From NCBI RefSeq assembly GCF_000758585.1, contig NZ_CP009281.1, positions 496,001 through 560,000 on the forward strand: a stretch of 64,000 bases of DNA, in the 5' to 3' direction. Each line of letters starts with the position of its first letter. The stretch's first letter is position 1. The position numbers and the translations under genes are program-made. The notes beneath the pieces were generated by a model. The model saw only the letters and a list, made by a program, of their open reading frames with translations. It did no database searches and had not been told where the DNA came from. This document shows, piece by piece, positions 1 through 8,620 of this stretch. Source of the DNA: Paenibacillus sp. FSL R5-0345. GTDB taxonomy: Bacteria; Bacillota; Bacilli; Paenibacillales; Paenibacillaceae.

Positions 1-219
1 TTCAAGGCATATACCGGTGAGAATTTTGTCATTTATTTAAAAAAGGTTCGTATCCGTCATGCAAAAGCACTGCTAGCGAAGGGGTGTAGCAAGCTTGCCG
101 AAGTCTCGGAAAAAGTAGGCTTTGAGAACAGTAAGCAATTTGCCCGTGTATTCAAAGAGTTGGAAGGGATCTCTCCAGGGGATTATAGAGCCAAAATACT
201 GTCTGAAGATTTGTCGTAA
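1..219 (+). CDS. AraC-family transcriptional regulator, C-terminal part (5' end outside window)
   Basis: The first 72 codons are open from base 1 and end at a TAA at 217-219. The peptide carries the second helix-turn-helix of the AraC/XylS DNA-binding domain: YLKKVRIRHAKALL, then KLAEVSEKVGFENSKQFARVFKE and the family ending EGISPGDYRAK. The domain is complete at its C-terminus, so only the N-terminal sensor or response-regulator part is missing. What it senses cannot be told. The next gene starts about 150 bp downstream on the same strand. Confidence 0.85.
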   Translation, partial: FKAYTGENFVIYLKKVRIRHAKALLAKGCSKLAEVSEKVGFENSKQFARVFKELEGISPGDYRAKILSEDLS

Positions 220-367
220 ATGACAGGACAAGTAGCTATAGTATATATCATTGCTGCGCTTGTAACCGTAGTGAACATTATGGGTGTCGTTAGAAGTGAT
301 CCTCCTATATAATGGCTGTGAGAAGCTTTGCTAGAATTAGCAACATGAGAGTTTGGAGGAATGAAGG

Positions 368-1171
368 GTGGAAGAAATTCAAGGGGATTTGATTACAGTT
401 CAGACGCTGGCAGAGGATTTTCGGAGACTGGGTGTTCAGGCGGGGATGACGATTCTACTGCATTCGTCCTTCAAATCGCTAGGCCAATGGGTGGCAGGTG
501 GGCCGGTTGCTGTTATTTTGGCGCTGGAGGAGGTTCTCGGAGAATCAGGCACACTTGTGATGCCGACTCATTCCAGCGATCTGACAGACCCTGCTGGCTG
601 GAGTAACCCGCCGGTACCCGAGTCATGGTGGCAGACTATCCGGGAGCAGATGCCTGCTTATGATCCAGACCTGACTCCGCTGAGAGGGATGGGGATTATT
701 CCAGACTCTTTTCGTAGACAAAAAGGGGTGAAGCGCAGCGATCATCCGATTCATTCATTTGCGGCTTGGGGCAAGCATAGAGATGAGATTGTTTATGGTC
801 ACACCCTCGAATACGGTTTGGGGGAAGATTCTCCACTAGCTCGTATTTATGATCTGGGTGGAAGTGTGCTGCTGCTAGGTGTAGGAAATCTAAACAATAC
901 TTCATTACATCTTGCTGAATGCCGAGCCTTGTATGAAGGAAAGAAGGAAGTCATTGGCGGGGCACCCATGATGGTGGATGGTCATAGGCAGTGGGTGGAA
1001 TTCAAGGAGCTAGATTGGAACTCTGACGATTTCGTTGAACTGGCTGAGCAATTCGGACAAGAGACAGGGCTCATTACATATGGTCATATCGCCTCAGCTA
1101 CAGCTCAACTGATTCCGCAACGTGAAATCGTTGACTTTGCAGTGAACTGGATGGAGCGAAACAGGAAGTAG
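368..1171 (+). CDS. AAC(3)-family aminoglycoside N-acetyltransferase-like protein (YokD type)
   Basis: The 267-residue protein matches the AAC(3)/YokD acetyl-CoA-dependent antibiotic N-acetyltransferase fold: an N-terminal LLHSSFKSLG segment, GTLVMPTHSSD, a central DPDLTPLRGMGIIPDSFR stretch and HPIHSFAAWG. The start is a GTG at 368, because the GGAGGA at 355-360 is seven bases upstream; an ATG at 361 touches the ribosome-binding site and is in another frame. Known members acetylate the 3-amino group of aminoglycosides, but many chromosomal Bacillales members have no proven antibiotic substrate, so resistance is not claimed. The phosphatase gene follows 38 bp downstream and is probably co-transcribed. 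Confidence 0.85.
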   Translation: MEEIQGDLITVQTLAEDFRRLGVQAGMTILLHSSFKSLGQWVAGGPVAVILALEEVLGESGTLVMPTHSSDLTDPAGWSNPPVPESWWQTIREQMPAYDPDLTPLRGMGIIPDSFRRQKGVKRSDHPIHSFAAWGKHRDEIVYGHTLEYGLGEDSPLARIYDLGGSVLLLGVGNLNNTSLHLAECRALYEGKKEVIGGAPMMVDGHRQWVEFKELDWNSDDFVELAEQFGQETGLITYGHIASATAQLIPQREIVDFAVNWMERNRK

Positions 1172-1209
1172 ACTATCTCTGGTTTTGGGAGTAGGAGGAG
1201 AAGCGGCGG

Positions 1210-1848
1210 ATGAGTACTACAACGATATATTTAACGCGTCATGGGCAGACGGAATGGAATGTGCAGAATCGTATGCAAGGTCATATGGATTCTGCCCTCA
1301 CGACACTTGGCGTACAACAGGCGGAATGGTTGAGCCGGGGAATGCAGGCTATAAATCTGGATGTCATTTATGCAAGCTCCAGTCCAAGAGCACTGCTTAC
1401 AGCTGAGATTATACGTGGAGAGCGGGATGTTCCGCTGAAGATTTCCGATGCATTCAAAGAAATTGGCATGGGCGTATGGGAAGGTAGAGATTCTGCTGAA
1501 CTGGCGGCTCAGTATTCGGACCAGCATCGTTATTTCTGGAAGGATCCCGACCAGTTTAAAGTGGAGGGCAGCGAGACCTTCGCAGAGGTGCAGACAAGAG
1601 CGCTAGAGAAGCTTCAGGAAATTCTCAAGGCTCATCAGGGTGAGACGATTCTTATCGTAACGCATACGGTGGTGATCAAGCTCTTGATGGCTTATTTCGA
1701 GCGCAGAGAGTTGCCTAAGCTGTGGGATCTGCCTTACATATATCCAACCTGCTTATCCAGAATTGATTTTACGGATGGCGTGCCGGAGATCCTGTTGCAT
1801 GGGGATACAAGTCATTATGAAGAGAATGAGACGGGGATGGAAAGTTAG
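1210..1848 (+). CDS. Histidine phosphatase family protein (phosphoglycerate mutase-like)
   Basis: This 212-residue cytosolic protein has the RHG signature at residues 10-12 (LTRHGQTEWN), where His11 is the phospho-acceptor, and a second catalytic His at about 152 in VTHTVVIK. A glutamate in the GVWEGRD segment fits the usual acid. The ATG at 1210 follows AGGAGG at 1193-1198. Length and motifs fit the CobC/GpmB/PhoE-like branch; the substrate cannot be assigned, and the neighbours (acetyltransferase, SerRS) give no pathway hint. Confidence 0.85.
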   Translation: MSTTTIYLTRHGQTEWNVQNRMQGHMDSALTTLGVQQAEWLSRGMQAINLDVIYASSSPRALLTAEIIRGERDVPLKISDAFKEIGMGVWEGRDSAELAAQYSDQHRYFWKDPDQFKVEGSETFAEVQTRALEKLQEILKAHQGETILIVTHTVVIKLLMAYFERRELPKLWDLPYIYPTCLSRIDFTDGVPEILLHGDTSHYEENETGMES

Positions 1849-1867
1849 GATAAATAGTTTTTTTGAA

Positions 1868-1916
1868 AAAAAAGACGATCTCTTAGTGCCTGCTGCACTT
1901 AGAAAATCGTCTTTTT
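1868..1916. terminator. Bidirectional intrinsic terminator
   Basis: An AAAAAGACGAT / ATCGTCTTTTT stem with an inner near-complementary TTAGTGC/GCACTTA arm sits between the converging phosphatase and serS genes. A-rich and T-rich flanks allow use on both strands. Confidence 0.85.
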
Positions 1917-1919
1917 GTG

Positions 1920-3218
1920 CTATTTATTCATCGCTTGATGTGGAAACTCTAGTCGCTCTAATCCATCCATATATTTGCGGAGCGCCTGAGGGATGTAGAT
2001 AGAACCATCCTCTTGCTGGTGATTCTCCAGCAGCGGGATTAGAATTCTTGGTGTAGCCACTGCGGTGTTATTTAAGGTATGGCAGTATTGTAAGCGACCG
2101 TCTGCATCACGATAACGGATGCCCGAACGGCGAGCTTGGAAATCGAGTAGATTAGAAGCCGAATGGGTCTCACCGTATGCGCCTCTGCTAGGCATCCATG
2201 TCTCGATGTCATATTGCTTATGTGTCTTCAGGGACATATCTCCTGTGCAGACGGCCATGACCCGATAGGGGAGCTCTAAGAGCTGGAGAATATGCTCAGC
2301 ATTCGCGAGGATTTCGTGAAGCATATGGTCCGACTCACCTTCATCATTACGGCATAATACGACTTGTTCGATCTTCGAGAACTGATGAACACGGTACAGA
2401 CCACGAACATCTCGCCCGGCTGATCCAACTTCACGGCGGAAGCAGGTCGACATTCCAGCAAGTCGCATGGGTGTGTCTAGTTCCACAATCTCGTCGCTGT
2501 AGAGCGAAACTAGCGACACTTCCGATGTGCCCACCAGCCAGCGGTTATCTCCGCTTAGCTCGTATGTCTGATCCATCCCTCCAGGGAAGAAACCCGTGCG
2601 TTCCAGCGCTTCCGGACGGACAATCACGGGAACATCCATCACAGTAAATCCGCGTGCAGTGAGAACATCTAGAGCCAGTCTCTGTACAGCGAGATGTAGC
2701 CTTAGGCCTGCTCCTTTAAGTACATAGCTGCGAGGCCCACCGGCTTTGACGCCACGGGGGATATCAATGATATCGTGTAGTTCGCCTAACTCCACATGAT
2801 CACGAGGCGTAAAGGCGAATTCCGGCACAGCTCCATTCAGCCGCAGTTCTACGTTATCTTGATCATCGTGACCGATGGGTGTGTCCTGCGACACTGGATT
2901 CGGTGCGAGCAGCATGAGCTCTCTACAGCGGCTTTCAGCCTCGTTCAGATCTGCTTCCAGCAGGTTTAGCCGATGATTGAGTTCTCGTACCTGTGCCTTG
3001 ACGATCTCTCCAGCAGGGCGGTCACCCTTACGTAGTAATTGTTCAACCTTTTTTGTTAGCCCATTACGTTCGGCTCTCATTTGTTCGGTTTCTTGACGCA
3101 GGCCCCGGCGCTTTTCATCCCAATCCAGCAATTCATCCAGTGGGAAGTCGACTCTTTTCCAGGTGGCAGTGTTTCTTACAAGTTCTTGATTATCCTTAAT
3201 CCAGTTCATTTCCAGCAT
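1920..3218 (-). CDS. serS: Seryl-tRNA synthetase, divergent form
   Basis: The class II synthetase charges tRNA-Ser with serine. A coiled-coil tRNA-binding arm (roughly residues 30-100, RRGLRQETEQMRAERNGL) precedes the catalytic core with TGFFPGGMDQTYEL and motif 2 (FRREVGSAGRDVRGLYR). The start is ATG 3218, reading MLEMNWIKDNQ, preceded by GGAG; a longer in-frame extension from 3272 would run back into the leader. The C-terminal core departs from the bacterial norm: a GETHSASNLLDFQARR segment replaces the usual EISSCSN form, and NNTAVATPRILIP replaces the usual NGSGLAVGRT motif 3. That suggests a second, paralogous SerRS rather than the housekeeping copy. A T-box leader lies upstream, and a perfect 16-nt palindrome (3305-3320) separates leader and gene. 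Confidence 0.9.
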   Translation of the reverse strand: MLEMNWIKDNQELVRNTATWKRVDFPLDELLDWDEKRRGLRQETEQMRAERNGLTKKVEQLLRKGDRPAGEIVKAQVRELNHRLNLLEADLNEAESRCRELMLLAPNPVSQDTPIGHDDQDNVELRLNGAVPEFAFTPRDHVELGELHDIIDIPRGVKAGGPRSYVLKGAGLRLHLAVQRLALDVLTARGFTVMDVPVIVRPEALERTGFFPGGMDQTYELSGDNRWLVGTSEVSLVSLYSDEIVELDTPMRLAGMSTCFRREVGSAGRDVRGLYRVHQFSKIEQVVLCRNDEGESDHMLHEILANAEHILQLLELPYRVMAVCTGDMSLKTHKQYDIETWMPSRGAYGETHSASNLLDFQARRSGIRYRDADGRLQYCHTLNNTAVATPRILIPLLENHQQEDGSIYIPQALRKYMDGLERLEFPHQAMNK

Positions 3219-3344
3219 ATCGCTCGCTCCTTTTTGTTTAAAAGATAAGAAAGTATAAGGTTCACACTTCACTTTATCCTTCTAATTCTCGCATAAACAC
3301 TTACCGTCCTTATAAGGACGCTGAAGGTGTTTAAGCTTGAAAAA

Positions 3345-3562
3345 ACGCAAAAAACGCCCTCATCCATGGGACGAGGAGCGTCAGCTCGCGGTGCCACCCA
3401 GGTTGATCGAATCTTCTTAACAACAGAAAAGGATTCGACCCTCTTTGGTCTTCGCGGTAACGGGCGAAACCCGGTGAACTTAGGGAGTCAATATAGGCTC
3501 CGGTCGCAGACGCCTCACGGTTGGATGCCGGTCATTGGCCTGATTTTTGGATTTAATATTGT
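3345..3562 (-). promoter_or_regulatory. T-box leader of serS (tRNA-Ser-sensing)
   Basis: On the minus strand the T-box signature GGGTGGCACCGCG (plus 3387-3399) is followed by a terminator hairpin with a long T-run (plus 3339-3358). Stem I is closed by CAATAT (3556-3561) pairing with ATATTG (3489-3494). An AGC serine codon (3497-3499) lies on the 3' strand of stem I, where a specifier is expected; the specifier choice is tentative. Uncharged tRNA-Ser should stabilise the antiterminator and let serS be read. Confidence 0.9.
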
Positions 3563-3567
3563 TGCTT

Positions 3568-3596
3568 AGTATATCGTAAGAGTGGGATGAGCGCAA
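3568..3596 (-). promoter_or_regulatory. Sigma-A-type promoter of the T-box/serS transcript
   Basis: On the minus strand TTGCGC (-35, plus 3591-3596) is separated by 17 bp from TATACT (-10, plus 3568-3573). Transcription would start close to the base of T-box stem I. Confidence 0.6.
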
Positions 3597-3607
3597 GCGT
3601 TTATAGT

Positions 3608-3640
3608 TTGACAATAATATCTAATCTGCGATAGGATTAG
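3608..3640 (+). promoter_or_regulatory. Promoter with overlapping inverted repeat, FMN reductase gene
   Basis: TTGACA (3608-3613) is followed after 18 bp by TAGGAT (3632-3637). An inverted repeat CTAATC-N8-GATTAG overlaps the -10 region and could be an operator. No regulator can be named. Confidence 0.45.
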
Positions 3641-3716
3641 TATTAATTTAAAGTATTCCTGTCGGGATAAATATTTGCAGTGTAAGCTGCTTAAATGGGA
3701 TGGAAGAGGTGGAGAA

Positions 3717-4265
3717 GTGGCTAAAATTGTTGTGATTAACGGAACGCCTTCCCTGGTATCGCGCATAAATGCAGTTATAGAGTATGCGGAGGCAAGCTTA
3801 ACCGATCAGGGCTTTGAGGTTGAGCGTATTAACGTAGCCGAGCTACCAGCGGAAGATTTGATTCATACCAAGTTTGAGAGCGATTCTATCGTCAAAGCGA
3901 ATGGCCTTGTAGCCGAAGCGGACGCGGTAATCGTGGTTAGCCCGGTTTATAAAGCCTCCTATACAGGTGTGCTGAAGACCTTCTTGGATCTAGTTCCACA
4001 AAAGGGGTTGGCCGGCAAAATCGTACTCCCGCTCTTCATGGGCGGCAGTCTTGCACATCTTCTTACGATTGATTATGCGTTGAAGCCTGTGTTGTCTGTA
4101 CTCGGCGCACGCTATATTCTCGGTGGTGTGTATGCTGTGGATTCTCAGGTGGTTCGTAATGATCACGGAGTGGTAGAGCTTGCTGAGGAGCTGAAGCTGC
4201 GTCTGAATGATGCGCTAGCTGAGCTGGCAGAAGAAACTACACATCGAGTAGAGCGCAAGGTGTAG
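3717..4265 (+). CDS. ssuE: NADPH-dependent FMN reductase (SsuE family)
   Basis: This 182-residue flavodoxin-like protein reads VAKIVVINGTPSLVSR at the start and SPVYKASYTGVLKTFLDLVP in the middle, the FMN phosphate- and ring-binding signatures of the SsuE/MsuE flavin reductases. These reduce FMN with NAD(P)H for partner monooxygenases, typically in sulfonate desulfonation. The GTG at 3717 was chosen because GGTGGAG lies just upstream and the Rossmann strand begins at the second residue; a longer version from 3675 would add 14 residues with no ribosome-binding site. No ssuA/B/C/D genes are adjacent, so the partner enzyme is elsewhere or different. Confidence 0.8.
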   Translation: MAKIVVINGTPSLVSRINAVIEYAEASLTDQGFEVERINVAELPAEDLIHTKFESDSIVKANGLVAEADAVIVVSPVYKASYTGVLKTFLDLVPQKGLAGKIVLPLFMGGSLAHLLTIDYALKPVLSVLGARYILGGVYAVDSQVVRNDHGVVELAEELKLRLNDALAELAEETTHRVERKV

Positions 4266-4313
4266 ACTACGCAGCGGAGATTCTGCTTCGGATGGATTCA
4301 TATCAAATATATT

Positions 4314-4359
4314 AGCGTCTCATTCATACCTGATACAAGGGGTGAAGGGACGCTTTTTG
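4314..4359 (+). terminator. Hairpin/terminator after the FMN reductase gene
   Basis: AGCGTC (4314-4319) pairs with GACGCT (4349-4354), followed by a short T-run. Confidence 0.55.
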
Positions 4360-4366
4360 CTATAGC

Positions 4367-4410
4367 AAAGAGGCCATCTCACTGTGAAAGTAGAGAATGG
4401 CCTCTTTTTT
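4367..4410. terminator. Bidirectional terminator between FMN reductase and nrdB
   Basis: An 11-bp AAAGAGGCCAT / ATGGCCTCTTT stem with A- and T-rich flanks lies between two converging genes, so it can end both transcripts. Confidence 0.85.
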
Positions 4411-4436
4411 TATATAGGGTTCGTTATAATCCGGTC

Positions 4437-5468
4437 TTACAAATCGTCGAATCCGTTATCGTCGCCAACCTTACCGTAGTTACGGGATTTAGCTTCGAAG
4501 AAGTCGGTTTTGGTGGCATTAAGAGCATCATCGGAGAAAGGCTTGATCCAAGGCATGCAGTTTACGTCAACGCCTTGGTAAGCTTTTTCCATACCCATCA
4601 AGGTTAAGCGTTTGTTCGCTGTATATTTGATGTAGTCGCTAAGCTCGTTAAGATCAATACCGCGGACATTAGTGAGGGTATAGTAAGCCCAGTTGGTTTC
4701 GAGCTCTACCGCGCGGTCGATCGTACGGTACACGTAATCCATGTTCTCCTTAGTGTTCAACTCAGGGAAATCTACAAGCAGCTGTTTAAATACTTCTGCG
4801 AAGAAGTAGCAGTGCTGATTCTCGTCACGTTGGATATAAGAGATCATTTGGCTGGTTGCCATCATCTTCTGGTCACGGGCCAGATTGTAGAAGAAGGCGA
4901 AGGTGCTGTAGAAGAAAATTCCTTCTAGGATGAGATCCGCTACCAGCGCATGGAAAAAGGTTTGTTTTGATGGATTATCACGGAACTCTTGATAAATATC
5001 GGAGATAAACTGATTACGCTCCAGTAGAACCGGATCCTTCTTCCAATATTCAAAAATCTCTTTCTGTTCACTATCCGACACAATAGAGGATAGAACATAG
5101 GAATAGGATTGGTTATGCACTACTTCCTGTTGTCCAATAATGGCAGAGATAGCTTCCAGTGAGGAGTCGGTAAAATAACGCTTCACGTCGCCGACGAACA
5201 TCGTCTGCATCGAATCTAGCACGGCGAGCAGGGAGATATTAATCTTAAATACGCGTTGCTCTTCCGCATCCAGCATTGGGAATTGTTGCGCATCTTTGGA
5301 CATTGGGATTTCATCCGCGATCCAGTGATTAAGCAGCAGTACCTTGTACAGCTTGTACATATGCGGCATGCGGATATCGTTCCAGTTCAGAATGCCTGAG
5401 CATTCACCGTCGATGATGCGTGTGGACTGGTTAGGTGCTTCAGTATTAAAAATCTTTTGTAGTTGCAT
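4437..5468 (-). CDS. nrdB: Class I ribonucleotide reductase, beta (radical-generating) subunit
   Basis: The 343-residue subunit makes the tyrosyl radical used by the alpha subunit to reduce ribonucleoside diphosphates. All metal ligands are present: Asp85, Glu115, His118, Glu182, Glu216 and His219. The radical tyrosine is Tyr122 in EVVHNQSY. Length and spacing are normal. ATG at 5468 follows GGAGGG at a proper distance. It is the last gene of nrdD-nrdG-nrdA-nrdB; about 250 bp with a large inverted repeat separate it from nrdA. The assignment as NrdB rather than NrdF rests on the ATP-cone-bearing alpha partner. Confidence 0.95.
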   Translation of the reverse strand: MQLQKIFNTEAPNQSTRIIDGECSGILNWNDIRMPHMYKLYKVLLLNHWIADEIPMSKDAQQFPMLDAEEQRVFKINISLLAVLDSMQTMFVGDVKRYFTDSSLEAISAIIGQQEVVHNQSYSYVLSSIVSDSEQKEIFEYWKKDPVLLERNQFISDIYQEFRDNPSKQTFFHALVADLILEGIFFYSTFAFFYNLARDQKMMATSQMISYIQRDENQHCYFFAEVFKQLLVDFPELNTKENMDYVYRTIDRAVELETNWAYYTLTNVRGIDLNELSDYIKYTANKRLTLMGMEKAYQGVDVNCMPWIKPFSDDALNATKTDFFEAKSRNYGKVGDDNGFDDL

Positions 5469-5532
5469 TTATTTTCCCTCCATTTTTTTGCGCGGGTAAT
5501 CTTTCTTTGATGTCTTGTTCATAGAAAGACGG

Positions 5533-5694
5533 TGATGGAGTAACGGAGAGGAAGTTTGGAGCTGTAGGAGCGTCAGCGACCGCCTTTGTCATCGGATGTC
5601 ATCCGCTAATAGCGGTAAAGATCAAGACATCTGATGACAACAGCGGCCGGAAGCCCAAACATTCCTCGCAGTTACGAAATTCATCATCGTTTTT
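5533..5694. repeat. Long imperfect inverted repeat between nrdA and nrdB (dispersed family, copy 1)
   Basis: The left arm (GTAACGGAGAGGAAGTTTGG ... GTCATCGGATGTC) pairs imperfectly with the right arm (GACATCTGATGAC ... CCAAACATTCCTCGCAGTTAC), giving a hairpin of about 160 nt. The inner block GGAGCTGTAGGAGCGTCAGCG is recognisably repeated, in inverted orientation, at about 26600-26625 in another large hairpin. In the nrd transcript it could set nrdA:nrdB stoichiometry, but that is inference. Confidence 0.7.
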
Positions 5695-5715
5695 CTATTC
5701 AGGGCACTAAGATAA

Positions 5716-8049
5716 TTAACTAGCGCAAGAATCACACTCTTCTATTGTCAAAGCACGGCTACGCACATAATAAGTTGATTTCAATCCGCCCTTCCAGGCG
5801 TTTAGATGCAGCTCAAGGAACTCGGTAGCCTTGATGTCAGGACGAACATACAGGTTGAAGCTTTGACCTTGATCGACGTGACGCTGACGAGCAGAAGCCA
5901 TGCGGATCGACCAGTTTTGGTCAATTGTAAACGCAGTTTTATAGTACCAAATCGTCTTGTCGGACAGATCCGGTGCTGGGTTAGCGATCTTGTAAGTTGT
6001 TTTCTCTTCATAGGAAAGCAGTTCATACAAAGGATCAATGCTGGCTGTGGAGCCGGCAATAATCGATGTTGAGCCGTTCGGTGCAATCGCGAACATCCAT
6101 GCGTTACGAACACCGTCTTTAGCCACTTCTTCTTGCAGCTCGCGCCATTGTTCAGTGGTTACATATTTACCTTCTTGTTCACCGCTAACGTAACCACGTG
6201 AAGTAAAGTATGCACCTGTCTCCCAATCGGAACCGGCGAACTTCGGATAACGGCCTTTTTCACGGGCAAGCTCCATGCTCGAACGTACCAACAGGTAGTT
6301 GATGTGTTCATACAAATGGTTGTTATATTCTACGGCTTCATCAGATTCCCAACGAATGCCCTTGAGTGCCAATAGGTGATGCAAGCCGAATGTGCCGAGA
6401 CCCACTGCGCGGTACTGGCTGTTCGTGTATTGTGCTTGCAGAACTTCAATATTATTAATGTCAATTACGTTGTCCAACATACGTACTTGGATAGGTACAA
6501 GTCTTTCCAGCACACCAGCTGGAATCGCACGTGCCAAGTGAATCGAATTCAGGTTACAGACTACGAAATCGCCAGGGATTTTGGAGATAACAATCCGGGT
6601 CTTGCCATCTTTGGTTACTAACTCTTCCTGTTCAATAACGGTAGCGGATTGATTCTGCATAATTTCTGTGCACAGGTTGGAAGAGAAGACCATACCTTGG
6701 TGACGGTTCGGGTTCGTCCGGTTAACCGTATCACGGTAGAACATATATGGAGTACCTGTTTCAAGCTGTGATTTCATAATCCGTTTCATGATGTCAATCG
6801 CAGGAACTGTAATACGGGACAATTCCAGATTAGCTGTTGCTTCAGCATACTTTTCACGGAAAGTGCCTTTCCCAAGCTCTTCATCGTAGAAGTCTTCCAG
6901 ACCAAGCGGACGACCATTCTCATCCGTCCAGCCCATAACCTTCTTCACTTCATGTGGGCAGAAGAGGTTCCAATGGCTGCGCGATTCAACGGCTTCCATG
7001 AACAGATCCGGCAGGGTAACCCCGTGGAACACGTCATGTGCACGCATACGCTCGTCGCCGTTATTCAGCTTAAGATCGAGGAAAGCGAGAATATCTTTAT
7101 GGAATACATCAAGGTAGACAGCGACAGCACCTTTACGTGTACCAAGCTGATCTACGCTGACTGCTGTATTGTTCAATTGGCGAATCCAAGGGATTACGCC
7201 GGAGCTAGTGTTTTTGTGACCACGGATATCCGAACCACGTGCCCGTACTTTACCAAGGTAGACGCCGATGCCGCCGCCCATTTTGCTAAGACGTGCTACG
7301 TCTGTATTGGAATCAAAGATGCCCTCAAGGGAATCGTCTACTGTATCGATGAAGCAGCTGGAGAGCTGTCCAGCGACCTTTTTGCCGGCATTGGACATGG
7401 TAGGGGTAGCAGCTGTCATGTAGATGTTGCTCATGGCCCAGTAAGCTTCTTTTACAAGCTCAAGACGTTTCTCGGCTGGCTCACGGTGCATCAGGTACAT
7501 AGCGATAATCATGTAACGTTCTTGCGGAAGCTCCATTACACGACCGTCAAAATCATGCGCCAAATAACGGTCGGATAGCGTAAGCAGACCAATGTAATCG
7601 AACAGAAGATCGCGCGTATAATCGATGCATCCACCTAGCTCAACGATTTGTTCTTTAGTGTAGTGAGTTAGAAGCTCTTCACGGTAGATTCCTTTTTTTA
7701 CGAGATCCGTAATTAGCGGGTACAACTCACCGTAAGGCTCTTCTGGATAAGCTTTATAGCGGCGATGAACGGCTGCTTTTTTATAAAGAGTAGTCAGAAG
7801 GGCACGGGCAGCTGCAAACTTCCAAGTAGGCTCTTCCTTTGTTACAAGCTCTAGAGCACTCATAGTGAAGGCGTTGCTGATTTCTTCTCCGCTTACGGAG
7901 TCACGGCGCAATTTGGAAATTACTCCCCGCAGCAAAGTTTCTTTATTTAGTTGATCAAGACCTTCCAAGATACGGTCGGCGTAGACAGAAAGGCGCTTCT
8001 CATCAAAAGCCAGTTGGCGATTGTCTGGTTTTACTACGAATTGTGGCAT
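5716..8049 (-). CDS. nrdA: Class I ribonucleotide reductase, alpha (catalytic) subunit
   Basis: The 777-residue subunit reduces NDPs to dNDPs. An N-terminal ATP-cone (residues 1-95, including DKRLSVY-like and RRDSVSGEEI elements) indicates dATP feedback inhibition. The redox cysteines are Cys232 (QLSSCF) and Cys498 (VVCNLNS). The thiyl site is Cys460, in Asn458-Leu-Cys-Thr-Glu462. The C-terminal shuttle pair is Cys772/Cys775 in CDSCAS. ATG 8049 lies about 55 nt downstream of nrdG. The ATP-cone and total length point to a NrdA-like rather than a short NrdE-like enzyme. It shares a promoter and B12 riboswitch with the anaerobic reductase. Confidence 0.95.
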   Translation of the reverse strand: MPQFVVKPDNRQLAFDEKRLSVYADRILEGLDQLNKETLLRGVISKLRRDSVSGEEISNAFTMSALELVTKEEPTWKFAAARALLTTLYKKAAVHRRYKAYPEEPYGELYPLITDLVKKGIYREELLTHYTKEQIVELGGCIDYTRDLLFDYIGLLTLSDRYLAHDFDGRVMELPQERYMIIAMYLMHREPAEKRLELVKEAYWAMSNIYMTAATPTMSNAGKKVAGQLSSCFIDTVDDSLEGIFDSNTDVARLSKMGGGIGVYLGKVRARGSDIRGHKNTSSGVIPWIRQLNNTAVSVDQLGTRKGAVAVYLDVFHKDILAFLDLKLNNGDERMRAHDVFHGVTLPDLFMEAVESRSHWNLFCPHEVKKVMGWTDENGRPLGLEDFYDEELGKGTFREKYAEATANLELSRITVPAIDIMKRIMKSQLETGTPYMFYRDTVNRTNPNRHQGMVFSSNLCTEIMQNQSATVIEQEELVTKDGKTRIVISKIPGDFVVCNLNSIHLARAIPAGVLERLVPIQVRMLDNVIDINNIEVLQAQYTNSQYRAVGLGTFGLHHLLALKGIRWESDEAVEYNNHLYEHINYLLVRSSMELAREKGRYPKFAGSDWETGAYFTSRGYVSGEQEGKYVTTEQWRELQEEVAKDGVRNAWMFAIAPNGSTSIIAGSTASIDPLYELLSYEEKTTYKIANPAPDLSDKTIWYYKTAFTIDQNWSIRMASARQRHVDQGQSFNLYVRPDIKATEFLELHLNAWKGGLKSTYYVRSRALTIEECDSCAS

Positions 8050-8104
8050 GGTTATTTCATCCCTTCTTATTTTGGGTTAATTTTGAATATCAAAAATTGA
8101 TATA

Positions 8105-8620
8105 TTATAGCGCAGTAGGCTGCCACAGAAAGACCTCCGAGCCGTTCATACTGGCCGGAATGTCGATTATGCGTTGGTTAGAGCTTCCTCGGTAAGGAAG
8201 TGTAGTATCTTTCAGTTCTTCTATAAATCGTCCATCTATTAACACCTGACACTGCGTAAGTAGATTCCACTCCGGCGAACCGGGAAGGGCGATTAGTTCC
8301 TCATACGTATAACCACTGTAAATCCAGATATTAAAGCCTGGGAGCACGGCGCGGAGCTCATGAATGAATCCCAGAACCTCCTCAGCCGAGAAAAAAGGAT
8401 CACCACCGGCCAGTGTTAAACCATCAAGCAGAGGATTAGCGGCAATTTCTGCAATAATTTCGTGTTGACGTTCCAGGGTGAAGACTTCACCGTATTTAAA
8501 ATTCCACGTCTCGGGATTAAAACATCCCGGGCAACGATGGCGGCAGCCGCTGAGGAAGAGGACGGCCCGCATGCCCTCTCCCTCGTTAATCGACTCCGGG
8601 TAGTAACCGCAAATATTCAT
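8105..8620 (-). CDS. nrdG: Anaerobic ribonucleotide reductase activating protein (radical SAM)
   Basis: NrdG uses a [4Fe-4S] cluster and S-adenosylmethionine to place the glycyl radical on NrdD. The cluster motif CxxxCxxC is seen at Cys26, Cys30 and Cys33 (SGCRHRCPGCFNPETW), followed by LTLAGGDPF, the usual GGEP-like SAM contact. At 171 residues it has the normal length. Its ATG overlaps the nrdD TGA by four bases (ATGA), indicating translational coupling. Confidence 0.95.
   Translation of the reverse strand: MNICGYYPESINEGEGMRAVLFLSGCRHRCPGCFNPETWNFKYGEVFTLERQHEIIAEIAANPLLDGLTLAGGDPFFSAEEVLGFIHELRAVLPGFNIWIYSGYTYEELIALPGSPEWNLLTQCQVLIDGRFIEELKDTTLPYRGSSNQRIIDIPASMNGSEVFLWQPTAL

Noticed and set aside
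3327..3569. 80-codon frame on the plus strand upstream of the FMN reductase gene
   Set aside because: It lies opposite the T-box leader and has no ribosome-binding site.
6952..7578. 208-codon plus-strand frame inside nrdA
   Set aside because: Antisense to a highly conserved catalytic gene; no start signals.
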